Assembly: GCA_015143295.1 (NCBI GenBank)
Contig: JABCRI010000154.1
Coordinates: 1 to 64,000 of the forward strand
Length of the DNA stretch: 64,000 nt
Direction of reading: 5' to 3'
Source of the DNA: Tetracentron sinense
Lineage: Eukaryota > Streptophyta > Magnoliopsida > Trochodendrales > Trochodendraceae
Shown: piece after piece, positions 21,030 through 33,000 of the stretch
Numbering within the stretch: position 1 is the stretch's first letter
Layout: every line of letters begins with the position of its first letter
Made by a program: the position numbers and the translations under genes
The notes under the pieces: generated by a model
Seen by the model: the letters and a program-made list of their open reading frames with translations, nothing else
The model's database searches: none
Told to the model about the DNA's origin: nothing

Positions 21030-22415
21030 ATGAGACGGAACACACGGGGTCGTGGGCCACATACCAGAGCTTCCTCTTCTTCACGGGGTGAGGATGAGCA
21101 GCCTGACCTCTCCCAGGTCTTAGGCTCTATTGCTGAGACACTCGCCATACTGGCGGCTCGGCAAGCTATACCATCGTCGGCGGCACCTACTCCACCGCCC
21201 GCAGCTCCAGTACATCGTACAGCTGGAGTTGAGGCATTCAGGAGATTGAGGCCTCCATCCTTCCACGGGAGTGTGGACCCTCTTACTGCGGAGGCTTGGA
21301 TCCTCCAGGTGGAGAAGATATTTGCGGTGCTCTCTCCTACAGAGGAAGAGAAAGTGGCATAGGCAGTTTTTATGCTAGAGGGCGAAGCCCACCATTGGTG
21401 GTTGTCCGCATTGAGGACACGGGACTTGACCATGCAAGGTCAACCGTGGACTTGGGAGGAGTTCAAAGATACTTTTTACAAGAAGTATTTTCCGATCGGT
21501 GCACGGGAAAAGAAAGAGAGAGAATTCATCAACCTTGAGCAAGGTTCGATGTCTGTGGCCGCTTATGAGGCCAAGTTCTCAGAATTGTCGAGATTCGCGC
21601 CTCATATGGTTGCTACTGAGGCAATGAAGGCGAGAAGATTTGAGCAAGGGCTCAAGGATGTTATTATGGAGAAGGTTTCCGTTTTCAGGCATGCTACCTA
21701 CCCTGAAGTGGTAGACAAGGCCTTATTGGTCGAGGCCAATTCCGAAGCGGTGTCTAAGAAGAGAGAGTTGGCGAGAGGCCAAGCCAATAGTTCAGCACCT
21801 CCAGAGAGGCGGGCCCGGACTGGTCCTTATCAGTATACATGGCCAGCACCACAGATGAGGCCGACTTATGCTCCTCCAGCACCCCGGCAGTACGTGCCAC
21901 AGGCACCTCGACCTCAGGCTCTTCCGGCCCCACGGCCAGTTACCCCTCAGGCAGCGAGGTATACACCACCTCCGGTCCCTCCAGCCTACACATATGAGGT
22001 CTGCACTTCATGCGGCAAAAGGCATCCGGCAGGAGATTGCCGAAGAGCATCTGGTGGATGTTATCATTGCGGTCGCCAGGGCCACATGATCAGGGATTGC
22101 CCTAGCCGGCATTTACCAGGCCAGTCTCAGGATAGTAGGCCCCCGACACGCCCAGCAGGATCATACCAGGCGTCATCTCAGACTACCCGGTCTACACCTC
22201 AGTCTCGCCAGGCGAACCAGGGGCGTGTATTTGCTTTGACAGAGGGTGATGCACTTGCATCTGATGATGTGGTGCAAGGTACGCGTTTGGAGTTATTTTC
22301 TTTATTCATGATTGTTATGTTATGCTATATTTTTGTGTACGTACTCGGCATGTTCTATATGTATATAAACCTACACGTATACGTTGTTGATGCATGGATT
22401 AACTCCGCTAGTTAA
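21030..22415 (+). pseudogene. gag: R2 gag, one nonsense codon
   Basis: Starts at ATG 21030 (MRRNTRGRG, the same start as in R3) and runs to TAG at 22413-22415. The N-terminus is glycine/arginine rich, then an acidic stretch, a capsid domain (FINLEQGSMSVAAYEAKFSE), a proline-rich linker and a CCHC knuckle CYHCGRQGHMIRDC near 22050-22100. TAG at 21360-21362 replaces a conserved tryptophan codon. The last 137 bases before the stop lie inside the predicted intron, so the Gag tail would be present only in unspliced RNA. A pyrimidine-rich TTATTCTCAG|G acceptor-like site lies just before the ATG. Confidence 0.92.
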
Positions 22416-22423
22416 AATTTCAG
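22279..22423 (+). other. Predicted gag-pol intron of R2 (145 nt)
   Basis: CAAG|GTACGCG at the left and AAAATTTCAG|GAACC at the right; T-rich interior as in plant introns. Its removal shifts from the gag frame to the pol frame and joins ...VVQG-TLLVNE... The gag stop at 22413-22415 is inside. Same position and phase as the 134-nt introns of R1 and R3, although the interiors are not alike. Confidence 0.72.
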
Positions 22424-25400
22424 GAACCCTACTAGTCAATGAGTATTTGGCTCGAGTATTGATTGATACCGGGTCTACTCATTCGTTTGTCTCGCCGAGT
22501 TTTTCAGAAGGCTTTTCTGTGGAGCCTAGTCAGCTAAAACCGGAGTTAGCCATTTCGACTCCGCTCAGCAAAACAGTATTGGCAGATAAAGTGTATAGAA
22601 ATAGTGCGGTCCAAGTTGGAAGCCACGAGTTGGCGGTTGACCTCATCGTCCTTGGATTCCAAGACTTTGATATTATATTGGGAATGGATTGGTTAGCAGC
22701 ACATCATGGGCATGTAGCTTGCTTTGAGAAGATGGTACTCTTCAAGCCGGTAAAAGGAAAACCATTTCACTTTCGGGGGTTAAAATGTAGAGACATTGCC
22801 CGTTTTGCGGCGTTGAGCTTAGCTAACCCCGAGGCAAAGGACTCATCGACTATTCCGGTTGTGAGTGAGTTCCTGGATGTATTTCCAGAGGAGTTGCCAG
22901 GATTGCCTCCAGACAGGGAGATTGAGTTTATAATCGAGCTTGCACCAGGCACAGCTCCTGTATTCAGAGCTCCATATAGAATGGCCCCTATTGAACTCAA
23001 GGAGTTGAAGACTCAGTTGGAGGAATTGCAAGGCCTTGGCTTCATTCGACCAAGTGTCTCACCATGGGGTGCCCCGGTGTTGTTTGTTAAGAAGAAAGAT
23101 GGCTCGATGCGGATGTGTGTCGATTACAGGCAATTGAACAAAGTCACTATAAAGAATAGGTATCCCTTGCCTAGGATTGATGACTTGTTCGATCAGTTGA
23201 AGGGAGCGAGATTTTTCTCAAAGATAGATCTTCGATCGGGTTATCACCAGTTGAAGATTAAGGCGGAAGATGTTCCCAAAACTGCTTTCAGGACTCGATA
23301 TGGACATTACGAGTTCTTGGTGATGCCTTTTAGACTCACGAACGCGCCGGCAGCCTTTATGGATTTGATGAACCGGGTGTTCCGGCCATATCTTGATAGG
23401 TGCGTGATTGTATTTGTTGATGACATTTTGGTTTATTCCCAGACACGGGAAGATCACACACGCGACTTGCGCCTTGCTTTGGAAATGCTAAGAGAGCACA
23501 AGCTATACGCCAAACTTAGCAAGTGTGAGTTTTGGTTGGAAGAGGTGGCATTCTTAGGCCACGTTGTATCGGCGGAAGGCATTTCGGTGGATCCAAAGAA
23601 GATAGAGGCAGTCATGAATTGGGCGAGGCCCAAGAGTGTCACGGAGATACAAAGTTTTCTTGGGTTGGCAGGCTACTACAGGAGATTCGTAGAGGGTTTC
23701 TCCAGCCTTGCAGCACCGCTCACTTACCTGACAAGGAAGAACGCTAAGTTTGTATGGAGCGACAAGTGTGAGATCAGTTTCACGGAACTGAAGAAGAGGC
23801 TTACCACAGCTCCTGTCCTTGCGGTGCCATCCGGACCTTATGGGTATGAGGTGTATAGTGATGCCTCACACGTTGGACTTGGGTGTGTACTCATGCAGCA
23901 CAAGAAAGTCATTGCCTATGCATCAAGGCAGTTGAAGGAGCATAAGAAGAACTATCCTACGCACGACTTGGAGCTTGCGGCGGTCGTGTTTGCATTTAAG
24001 ATTTGGCGTCATTACCTTTATGGGGTGGAGTTCTATGTGTTCACTGATCACAAGAGTCTCAAGTATCTCTTTTCCCAAAAGGAGTTGAATCTAAGGCAAA
24101 GGCGTTGGATGGAATTTCTGAAGGACTATGATTGTACCATTCAATACCACCCGGGTAAAGCAAATGTAGTGGCTGATGCTTTGAGTAGAAGAACTCCGGG
24201 GTTGTTAGCATGCATGTTAGTGCAGGAATGGAAGCTACTTGAAGACTTGGCAAATCTGGACATTAGTGTGAATGACTCTGTCCGTAGTCCTATCTTGGCA
24301 AATGTCACGGTTCGGCCATACATTATAGATTTGATCCAAGAATACCAAGCCACGGATGCTGAATTGTTGGCTTATCGGAACAAGGAAGTTGCTAAGGGTA
24401 GTGAGGACTTCTCTCTCACTAGCCGAGGTGCTATCACATTCAAGGGAAGGCTGTGTGTTCCAGCCAATGCAAATCTTCGGAGGGAGATTATGGATGAAGC
24501 CCACCGGGCAAAGTACACTGTGCATCCAGGGGGTACGAAGATGTACCGGAACCTCAAGAGTCACTTTTGGTGGCGGAATATGAAGAGGGAGGTTGCGGAA
24601 TATGTAGCACGGTGCTTGGTGTGCCAACAGGTGAAAGCAGAACACATGCGGCCCGCAGGTCTATTACAGTCCCTTCCGATTCCCGAGTGGAAATGGGAGA
24701 ACATATCCATGGATTTCATAGTTGGCTTGCCAAAGACGGCAAGGGGTTCAGATGCGATATGGGTAGTAGTGGATCGTTTGACGAAGTCCGCTCACTTCTT
24801 GCCTTACCGAACTACTTTCAACTCTAGTCAGTTAGCTGCTTTGTACATCAAGGAAGTGGTGAGGTTGCACGGAGTGCCTATCAGTATTGTGTCGGATCGG
24901 GATCCAAGATTCACATCACGATTCTGGAAAAGCTTTCAGGAAGCTATGGGTTCCCGACTTGATTTCAGCACTGCTTTTCATCCACAAACGGATGGACAAA
25001 CCGAGAGGGTGAACCAAGTAATAGAAGATATGCTTCGGGCTTGTATGCTGGATTTCAAAGGCAGTTGGGAAGAGCACTTGCCTTTGGTGGAGTTCGCCTA
25101 CAACAATAGCTATCAGGCGAGTATCCAAATGGCTCCGTTCGAGGCTTTGTATGGGCGAAGCTGCAGGTCTCCTCTCTACTGGGATGAGTAGGAGAAAGAA
25201 AAGTACTTGGTCCGGAGTTGATTGAGCAAACTGCTAGTATAGTCAAGATCATCCGGGATCGGTTGAAAGCCGCTCAAGATCGCCAAAAGAGCTATGCAGA
25301 CACGCGCCGCAGGGACTTGGAATTTCAAGTAGGGGATCGAGTCTTTGTGAAAGTATCTCCTGGCAAAGGGATTATGAGATTCGGCAAAAGAGGCAAGCTT

Positions 25401-25748
25401 AGTCCTCGCTATGTTGGACCGTTTGAGATTATCACGCGGGTTGGTGAAGTTGCTTATCGAGTAGCTCTTCCACCTTACATGGCCGCGGTTCACAACGTTT
25501 TCCACGTGTCTATGCTTCGGAAGTACATTGCGGACCCTTCGCATATACTAGAATTGGAACCGTTGGAAATTCGAGAAGATCTCACGTTGGTTGAGAAGCC
25601 GATTCACATATTGGATCGGAGAGATCAAGTGCTTCGCAACAAGACAATCCCTTTGGTTCTTGTGCAATGGAAACACCATGCTCGGGAAGAAGCTACATGG
25701 GAGCGTGAAGCCGAAGTCAAAGCGAAGTACCCGGAATTGTTTGAATGA
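22424..25748 (+). pseudogene. pol: R2 pol: PR-RT-RNase H-INT-chromodomain-like
   Basis: Nearly intact. Aspartic protease [10 protein letters not shown] near 22462; reverse transcriptase with the VDDILVYS catalytic box near 23416; RNase H with [11 protein letters not shown] near 23850; integrase HHCC finger ([11 protein letters not shown] ... CLVCQQ, about 24500-24630); DDE core with MDFIVGLP near 24710, [11 protein letters not shown] near 24893 and [12 protein letters not shown] near 24981; C-terminal module with RYVGPFEI and a chromodomain-like end [12 protein letters not shown] one-base deletion near 25188 creates TAG at 25189-25191; the frame resumes to 25748. Pol would be made only from spliced RNA. 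Confidence 0.95.
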
Positions 25749-25837
25749 ATTTTGTATAGGTTTTGTATATGTAGCTTGTAATATTATTTGATTCTGTAAT
25801 GCATGTCTCATCCAAATTTCGAGGACGAAATTTTTGT

Positions 25838-25850
25838 AAGGGGGGAAGGA
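25838..25850 (+). promoter_or_regulatory. R2 polypurine tract
   Basis: AAGGGGGGAAGGA ends directly at the 3' LTR. Confidence 0.88.
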
Positions 25851-28182
25851 TGTAGAGCCCCGGACCTTTTCACATTTATGCATGACCCTTCGTAGCCATT
25901 TTTCCTTTAAAGTAATGCAATTAATAAATAAGGAAGAAATTGGAAATTCCGAAACGTCAGAAATGTTCGTTTTCGAAGTACGAACCCAACGCAAGTTGAA
26001 TCGTCAAAATCGGACGAACGAGTCAAAAGTTATGGCCAAAACAGTTTGGACCTGCAGACCACCGATCGCTCGGTCCATGGAGCGATCGATCGGTCCAAAA
26101 CCGATCGCTCGGAGGCTATCGACTGGTCAAGATTTTTGTATGGAGAAATTTTCCAGAGAGTGAAATTTTAACCGATCGCTCGGTTATGAAACCGATCGAT
26201 CGGTAGGCAACCGATCGATCGGTCATTAACACCGATCGCTCGGTACTCGCGTTTTTGCAGAATTTTCACTAGGGGGCATTTTCGGAATAAGGGTGTTATA
26301 CCTTTTCTTATATAGGATTGCCCGAGCCTTTAGGGCTCATTCTAAACACTTAGAAGAATTGGGAGATTAGAAGAGAGGAGAAAGGGTTCCTAAACCTAGG
26401 GTTTCCATTTTGAAGAGAAATCAAAGGGGTTTGAGACCCTAGACCATCCTCAAGCACGTTTTCCTTCAAGATCTCGGCTCAAGCTCGTGTGGGGCACTCT
26501 CCTCAAGCTAGGGCAGCAACTCACGGTCCTTTTGAAAAGGGGGATTTCTTCCTCACTTGATCAAGGTCGGTGATTTTTACTACCCTCCTAGTTATAGCCT
26601 CTCCTTTCCTTATTTCTTCTTGTATTCCTTCATATATATATATATATTATGAGATGGGTGGATGTATGGTAAATGGAGATGGATGTTGGCGAATGGATGC
26701 CGTGTGAATGATGAAATGAATGAATGGGGAAGGGCATTGTACTAATAATAAACATACAAGTGTGATGTGAGTATAACCCACCTAGAAAAGCATGTTGTAG
26801 GGTTAATAAATAATGAACACCCCATGTTTGATGAAATGCCAAAATGAATGAAATGAATAAGAAATTAAGAAAATTCATGTTTAAGGTTTATGGAAATTTG
26901 CTAGGGTTATGATGGTGTGCCTTCTTGTTTTCCCTAAATTACACAAATATTGAATTGCTCAATTGATTGATGTCTATGGATTGTTATGTATTGTTAACTC
27001 TCCAAATGTCACATTTAAATTTAAATGCAAGTATGTACACGCTTCCACAAGCACGCATGCATGACACGATTTACCAAGGTTTTCAAGAATGAGATTTAGA
27101 GGTGGGGCATATCCTACGATATGTTTTACCTCGCTTTTGGCAAGGATAAGACAATCATACATTTTCATAAGAAGGGTCTCCCTTCCCTCGCAAGTGCATA
27201 CATAACATAAGAAGGGTCTCCCTTCCCTCGCAAGTGCATCTCACAAGGACATCTCACAAGTAAATCTCACAAGTGGAAGGACAAGCATGAGCGTTCTAGG
27301 AAGAAGGGTCTCCCTTCCCTCACAAGTAGTTTACTTTTCCAAGCAAGCATGACAAGACATGACATGACAAGCATAAGCATTCTAGGAAGAAGGGTCTCCC
27401 TTCCCTCACAAGTAGTTTACTTTTTCAAGCAAGGATGACAAGACATGGCATGACATGCATGATACGATAAGATAAGACAAACATGACAAGTTTTCAAGCA
27501 AGGAAATGGTATTTTCAGTCAAGTCAAGTCAAGTGCACGGTGTTTTCAAGGGTTTTATCGGCTTTTATGAATTCAAGCATGATTATGTACTCCTTTACTT
27601 TATTGTCATGATATGAATTATTCCTGCTTCATATGCTTGAATTGTTTCCTGCTTTATATATGTGAAATGCTTCCTGCTTCCTATACTGCTATGGTTTTGC
27701 TATGACTATTGGTTAGTATTTAGTACCCGCTGAGTATTCCATGCTCAGCCGTACTTCTTATGTCGGCAGGTTCTGAGGGAGCTGCTGCTCCATTTGATGT
27801 CTGTGCTCCTAGCCCTTGGGTGGAGGAGGAGTACGTCGAGGAACCTTTGGAGGAACCTCCCGTAGAGGGTTATCAGTAGGTGGTGTTAGATTCTAAGTGG
27901 TTTAGCTGTGGGTGAGCATGAGTGATTATATCCGTGTATTTTGGCGGGCATGTCCGCACTTTCTTTGTTTTGTTTTCTTTTGTATTAAACTTGGACCATG
28001 TGTATATATACTTAGAGGTTTGTTAGACTTCCGTTGTGTTTTATAGTTATGCTTCCGCTGTTATCCTCTATTGTATATGTTCTGTGAGTTTTGCAGGTTG
28101 GTTCGTCAAGCAAGTCATGTAAGTAATGATTAAGTCGCCCAAGATTCACTCTAACTCCTAGGGTGGGTTTTGGGTCGCGACA
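25851..28182 (+). repeat. R2 3' LTR
   Basis: Same 2332-bp length as the 5' LTR with three differences noticed. Palindromes 26061-26244, TATA 26309-26315, hairpin repeats 27169-27423, short frame 27760-27879. Confidence 0.97.
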
Positions 28183-28187
28183 GTCTC

Positions 28188-28810
28188 AAGATAGTGGCGA
28201 GGTAAAGGAAGGCCGTTCGACAATACTTCATGAGGAGTAATGATGGCTCCAAGACGGAATGAAATACTTCATGAGGGGTCAAACTCCAAGACGGAATGAG
28301 TCTAAAGAGGTGTACCTTTCAGGGATCATCTTGAGAGGCAAAGTTAAGATAAACTGGATCCGAGTAAAAGATATTTAATAGAAATGTTGAAAATAATATT
28401 AAAAGTTTTAATATTATATATATTGTTATGCTTATTTTATCTTGTTATTTAGCATGATATCCTGGAATATTCTTATTGGGCTTCATAGCTCACTGACCTT
28501 TTATGTCTCCAGATGAACAATAAAAGAACAACTTGTAAGCAACGTTCGAAGAAGGATCGAGTTGCTTTTGATCTTGATGTTATATTTTGTTATATGTTCA
28601 TTTGGATGTAATTAAACTGGTTATGTAAACCTTAACTTTAATTATGGACATGGTTATGATGGCTATTGCATATGGAAAGAGAAGAAGGGTTTAAAAATTT
28701 TAATTCCCTTGGTATTTTATGCTTCCGCATTATAAGAGAAAAATGATCTCACGGACGGATTACTCTTACATTTCATGAGTGAAATGTTAAGTTTAATTCG
28801 GGTCGTGACA
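28188..28810 (+). repeat. S1 LTR, segment 3 (acceptor block and 3' end)
   Basis: Starts in a further, diverged copy of the S1 repeat. Holds CTGACCTTTTATGTCTCCAG (28493-28512), which reads as branch point, pyrimidines and acceptor, a seven-codon frame MSPDEQ-stop at 28503-28523, AATAAA at 28519-28524, and the LTR end GGTCGTGACA at 28810 followed by the ggata duplicate. Confidence 0.85.
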
Positions 28811-28881
28811 GGATACCCTTTTAATTGTTGTGTTGCTTGGAGCACTTGTGGTAAATTGAAATACCTAGGCCTTGAAATTGA

Positions 28882-29205
28882 TTAATAATCTTGTGAAAGA
28901 TCTTCATCAGGCCATACATTGTCATCTGGATCATAATAATTTTGAATATGAAAATGAATATGAAAATCATCTTCATCAGAAAATCCTTCAGTATCATCAT
29001 CACTAGGGAGGTGTTCCCAATCTTCAACTGTGGGGTCCATAAAATCTGCATATTCTGGATGTTCATGAAAATTGTCCCACACGATTCTTTGGACGTAATG
29101 TGAGGAATTGACCAATCCATTAGTAATTTGATGGATTATTGGGTGAAAGTCGGTGTTGGATGGAATTGGTTTGGCTAAAATAACAATCCTTCCTGTATCA
29201 AGCAT
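28882..29205 (-). pseudogene. EPRV-B 3' acidic ORF remnant (107 codons)
   Basis: Open from 29205 to 28882 with an acidic C-terminus rich in D/E/H. A second overlapping frame (29120-28821) is also open but looks like a shadow. The same protein seems to continue upstream through stops near 29210-29450. No family recognised; its place downstream of the polymerase suggests a 3' viral gene. Confidence 0.5.
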
Positions 29206-29451
29206 GATATTCTAAGGGTAGGATTTAAGGGTATGGTGTATATGACTTAATCCTCAAATCTTCCAGGTTTGAATATCAATCTTTTCATAGAATGGTTTTA
29301 TTATTTTGCAAGGAGGGATATTGAAACATGGGTCAGTGTCATGAATAAGAATCACATGACTACTTGGAAATACTTTGTAACCATTATCGGACCATTCTGG
29401 GCATGAATTAATTGTTTCCAAAAATAAAAATAGATCTGGTTTTGTTGCTCT

Positions 29452-30110
29452 TTATTGTTTGCAAATTTGAATAATACATTCAGGGAACCCAACTAGATCC
29501 TCTTGATTGTAGGAATAAATTTCCCTTGTAAATCCATTTTTAAAAAGCCATATCTTTTCTTCTTGTCCTTTTGGTGGAACATCCTTGATTTTGAAAGTAT
29601 TGTAGGGATGACAATGAATTAAATAAAAACCATAAAATTGATAAGCTTTTGACTCTATTTGAGAAAATGTATTGAGCCACTTGTCTTTTTGATTGAGGGA
29701 TTTGAAAAAAATAAGATTTTGAATTGCAGGTGGTAATTCAGTACGAACTTTGTTTCTTAATTTGACTCTAAACATTTCACATAAAGACAATCTTGGATTA
29801 AGAATTAAAGATCGAAAGAATTTAGGGTTTTCTGAGATTCTGGTAGACAACGAAATATAACAAGGTTTGGGATAATTGCTTATTTGAGGGTTGGTTGAGA
29901 TGAAATAATGCTTCAAAGCATTAATTGACTTTTCCACGAGTTAGGTTGAATTGAGTTCTTTAGCATGCCATAAATTATCAAGAAGACAAACCTCTAGACT
30001 TGGCATTTCTTTGTTTGGATGAGGATAAGAATATTTTCTTTGTTTGACATGTTGAAGGTAAATTGAACCAAAATGATATCCATCGGATGAGGTTTTTCCA
30101 TGGTCAACTG
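29452..30110 (-). pseudogene. EPRV-B unknown viral ORF downstream of RT
   Basis: One frame is open from 29937 to 29452 (161 codons) and related sequence continues upstream to about 30110, broken by a stop near 29942. No RNase H signature is visible between the reverse transcriptase remnant and this ORF, so either a deletion removed RNase H or it is too decayed to see. Function unknown. Confidence 0.5.
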
Positions 30111-30170
30111 GAGCCATTTGTCCTTGGAGATAAAATAATATAATATTTTGAATAAAAGATTGCCAGATAT

Positions 30171-30940
30171 TTATATTTGAAATATAGAATAATTTGAAAA
30201 ATCATTATCCTTTAGTGAAATATCTTTTGAAATTATTTTGAAACTATAATTGATCCTTATGTATACTAACTGATTGTTGTTTTTAATTGTAAATATTGTG
30301 AAATATTGCCAGTATTGGTTTAAATATATTAAGAATTTTGAGTAAGAGTTAAAAATATTATTTTGAGATGGAGCATTTTTTAAACCAAAAGGCATTATAT
30401 TCCATTCGTAGTGTCCAAATGGTACTGTGAATGCAGTTTTATACTTATCTTTTTCAGCAATCTGTATTTGCCAAAAACCTGATTTCATATCAAATTTTGA
30501 GAATATTTTTGCATCATTTAATCTTTACAAAAGATCTTGTTTGTTTGGAATTGGATATCTAATTCATTGTAAAACTCCATTGAGTGGTTTATAATTGATT
30601 ACAAGTCTTGGAGTACCTTTTTCTATTTCAGCATTCTTCTAAACATAAAAAAGCAGCATACCTCCAAGGAGATTGAGATTTTTGAATTAATTTCTTTTTA
30701 AGTAAATCTTAGATTTCTTTCTTGCAATACTCTAATAATTCATGATTCATTTGAATTGGACGAGTTTTTGTTTTGATATTTGTTTCATCAAAATCTTTGA
30801 TATATGGGAGTTCAACAATATGTTTTTTCTTATGTCAAAAGGTATTTGGAAAATCAAAACATATCTCTGTTTTGAGTTTATCTTCAAAAATTTTAATCTG
30901 TTATTGTAGTTTCCAATCATTGAGTTGTTCATCAATTCTC
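30171..30940 (-). pseudogene. EPRV-B reverse transcriptase remnant
   Basis: The open piece 30488-30171 contains KSGFWQIQI and FGHYEWNIMPFGLKNAPS, the palm-domain block characteristic of caulimovirid RT. The catalytic YxDD box is not readable because of small deletions around 30300-30360. The upstream fragment to 30935 is the N-terminal RT/linker region with stops. Confidence 0.85.
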
Positions 30941-31179
30941 TTGTATTGAATTTCTTTTTTGAGAAAATAAATTTGTTTTTGTTTTTGAGAAATAAAGTTA
31001 ATATGATAATTATTAAAGATGAAAAATTCTTTAATCATATTGATATCTTTTATATGTGGTGAATTGATGAATTAGAAATTAATTGTTTGATTATCAATTA
31101 CAGATTGAATTTCTTCATGGGTAACCATGAATGATTTGATCAAAGTTATAAAAGAAAATCATAAAATAACTTCTCTTGT

Positions 31180-31500
31180 TAGATTTTTTACTAGTATGAA
31201 TAGAGTAGAAATACATATTCCATCATTACATACATGAGCTTTGGTTAATTTGTAATTGATATTAAGTTGACTTCCAATTGCTGTGTGTAAGATTTCTTTT
31301 GTTTTTTCAAAATATTGAGTGGGAATTAATCCTTCTTAGATATAAATTGAGATCTGCACCAGAGTCAATCAAAGCAATTGTATCAAGTCTATATTCCTTA
31401 TTAATTATTATTGAGAGTTTTACTAACCATTTTTGTTTGAGTGTTTTTGTGATTATATTGATATATTCTTCTCTCTATTTTTCATTTTCTTCTTGATTTT
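31180..31500 (-). pseudogene. EPRV-B aspartic protease remnant
   Basis: Minus-strand sequence near 31353-31381 reads TIALIDSGA, the D-S-G active-site motif of a pepsin-type retroviral protease. Stops interrupt the frame on both sides. Confidence 0.75.
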
Positions 31501-31702
31501 CATCATTGTCAGAGTTGATTTCATGAGTTTGTGGTATATGATTTTTTTGAGAAATTTGATACTTAAGTTTTGAGATTTCATATTGTGTGTTATTTTTTAA
31601 ATCATGAATTTCATGTTTGAGTTGATTTATTTCATGTTGTAAGTCTTGAAGTGTAATATCCCTTTCCCAGGGGTTTTTGGAATCAAATTTCGTAAAGATA
31701 TC

Positions 31703-32425
31703 CTATAAATTGTAAGGGGTGACTGGTTTTATCGGTTGTTTGCCTTTAAGATTGTCTTTGAGTTTAAGTAAACATTTTTTTTGAAGTTGAGGATCATTAA
31801 TTTTATCAATGATATCCAAAAGGAATGTTTGTTCTTGTGTAATCATATTAATACTTTTAATACAATTGATACATTGACAATTTTTTTTAATTGGTTCAGA
31901 ATCCGAAGTTTCAGAAACTGAATATTCTGTGTTTGAATAAATTTCATCAATTTGATGTTCAGAATCATCACTTGAAATGATTAAATGTTTTAATTGAGTT
32001 TTAATTTCATTTGAAATATCCAAAGTATTAATTTCATTAATTTTCTTCTTTTGTTCTTCAGAACAATTTGGTTTAGTATGACCTTTTTTGCCACAGTTAT
32101 AACATATTGGAATTTTTTCTTGTTTTTTATGTATTTTTGAAGAAGAAGGCTTTGAGTGTGAAAACCATTTTGAAGATTTGGAATGAGGTTTTTTTCTATA
32201 TCCTGTTTTGTATTTTGGTTTAGAAAATCTTTGTTTATAATATTGATTATCTTTTTCAATACCCTTTTGATGATATTTATGAGATTTGTGATGTTTGGTA
32301 TATTTGTGTTTGGATTTCTTATGTTTAGTATGAGATTTTTCACAATCAAATCTAAATTGTTCAAAAAAAGAATCAAGTTCTTTTCTGCTAATAACTTGAT
32401 CTTTTTAAGTTTATCTTTGAGATGA
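31703..32425 (-). pseudogene. EPRV-B coat protein C-terminus with CCHC knuckle
   Basis: Two overlapping open pieces (32376-31990 and 32023-31703). A basic, lysine/histidine-rich stretch leads to CYNCGKKGHTKPNC near 32061-32108, the nucleic-acid-binding knuckle of the caulimovirid coat protein, followed by an acidic serine-rich tail. A frameshift separates the two pieces. Confidence 0.85.
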
Positions 32426-32571
32426 AGTGCTCTACATAAAATTATTCCTTCTGAATTGATGTGTGTGATTAAATCACCATAGGTTAATTTGTCATATGAA
32501 ATTTCATCATTATTTTTGTCTCTAATTATTTCAGCAAATAAATTGGGTAAACCAGAAAGAAATCTTTCTTT

Positions 32572-33000
32572 CTAGTAAGGTTTGCCACAATCATCACGAA
32601 GCATAACCTTCGTGAAAAATGTATCTTTGTAATATCTAAAATCTTGAAGTTTTTTACATTTGAGATTGTTGATAAGATCAGATGATCTATCTTTGATTTT
32701 TAAAGGATCACCTATAAAGTGTTTTTCAATAGAAAATATTAAGGTTGCCACTACATCCTGTATATCTTCACCATTGTCATCTTGGATTGTTGTTCCATCA
32801 CTTGTGGTTTTATACGCATTAAGAAATATTTGTCTATCCGTGGGAGCAAGACAATGATCCCACCATCCTTTGAGTTGTCCTATAAATCCAGCAACAAGCA
32901 ATTGAGCTACAGAATGATCAGATGAATCATGTCTATTTTTATAAACTGTACTTACCATTGTCATTTCTTGAAGAAGATTTAAGATTTTATATTCTACTAT
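32572..33000 (-). pseudogene. EPRV-B coat protein core
   Basis: Open from 32964 to 32572. Contains VAGFIGQLKGWWDHCL, a tryptophan motif typical of gag-like coat proteins of caulimovirids. A stop at the 3' end (near 32574) separates it from the basic region that follows. The homologous stretch is at 1-330 in EPRV-A. Confidence 0.8.

Larger units (their letters stand above)
18338..28182 (+). mobile_element. R2: young Ty3/gypsy LTR retrotransposon
   Basis: 9845 bp with LTRs of 2332 bp each and a perfect TSD gtctc (18333-18337 and 28183-28187). By eye the two LTRs differ at three positions (18456/25969, 19060/26573, 20648/28161), implying very recent insertion. Gag-pol has only two lesions that I see: a stop at 21360-21362 and a one-base deletion near 25188. 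Ty3/gypsy domain order with a chromodomain-like C-terminus. Confidence 0.97.
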
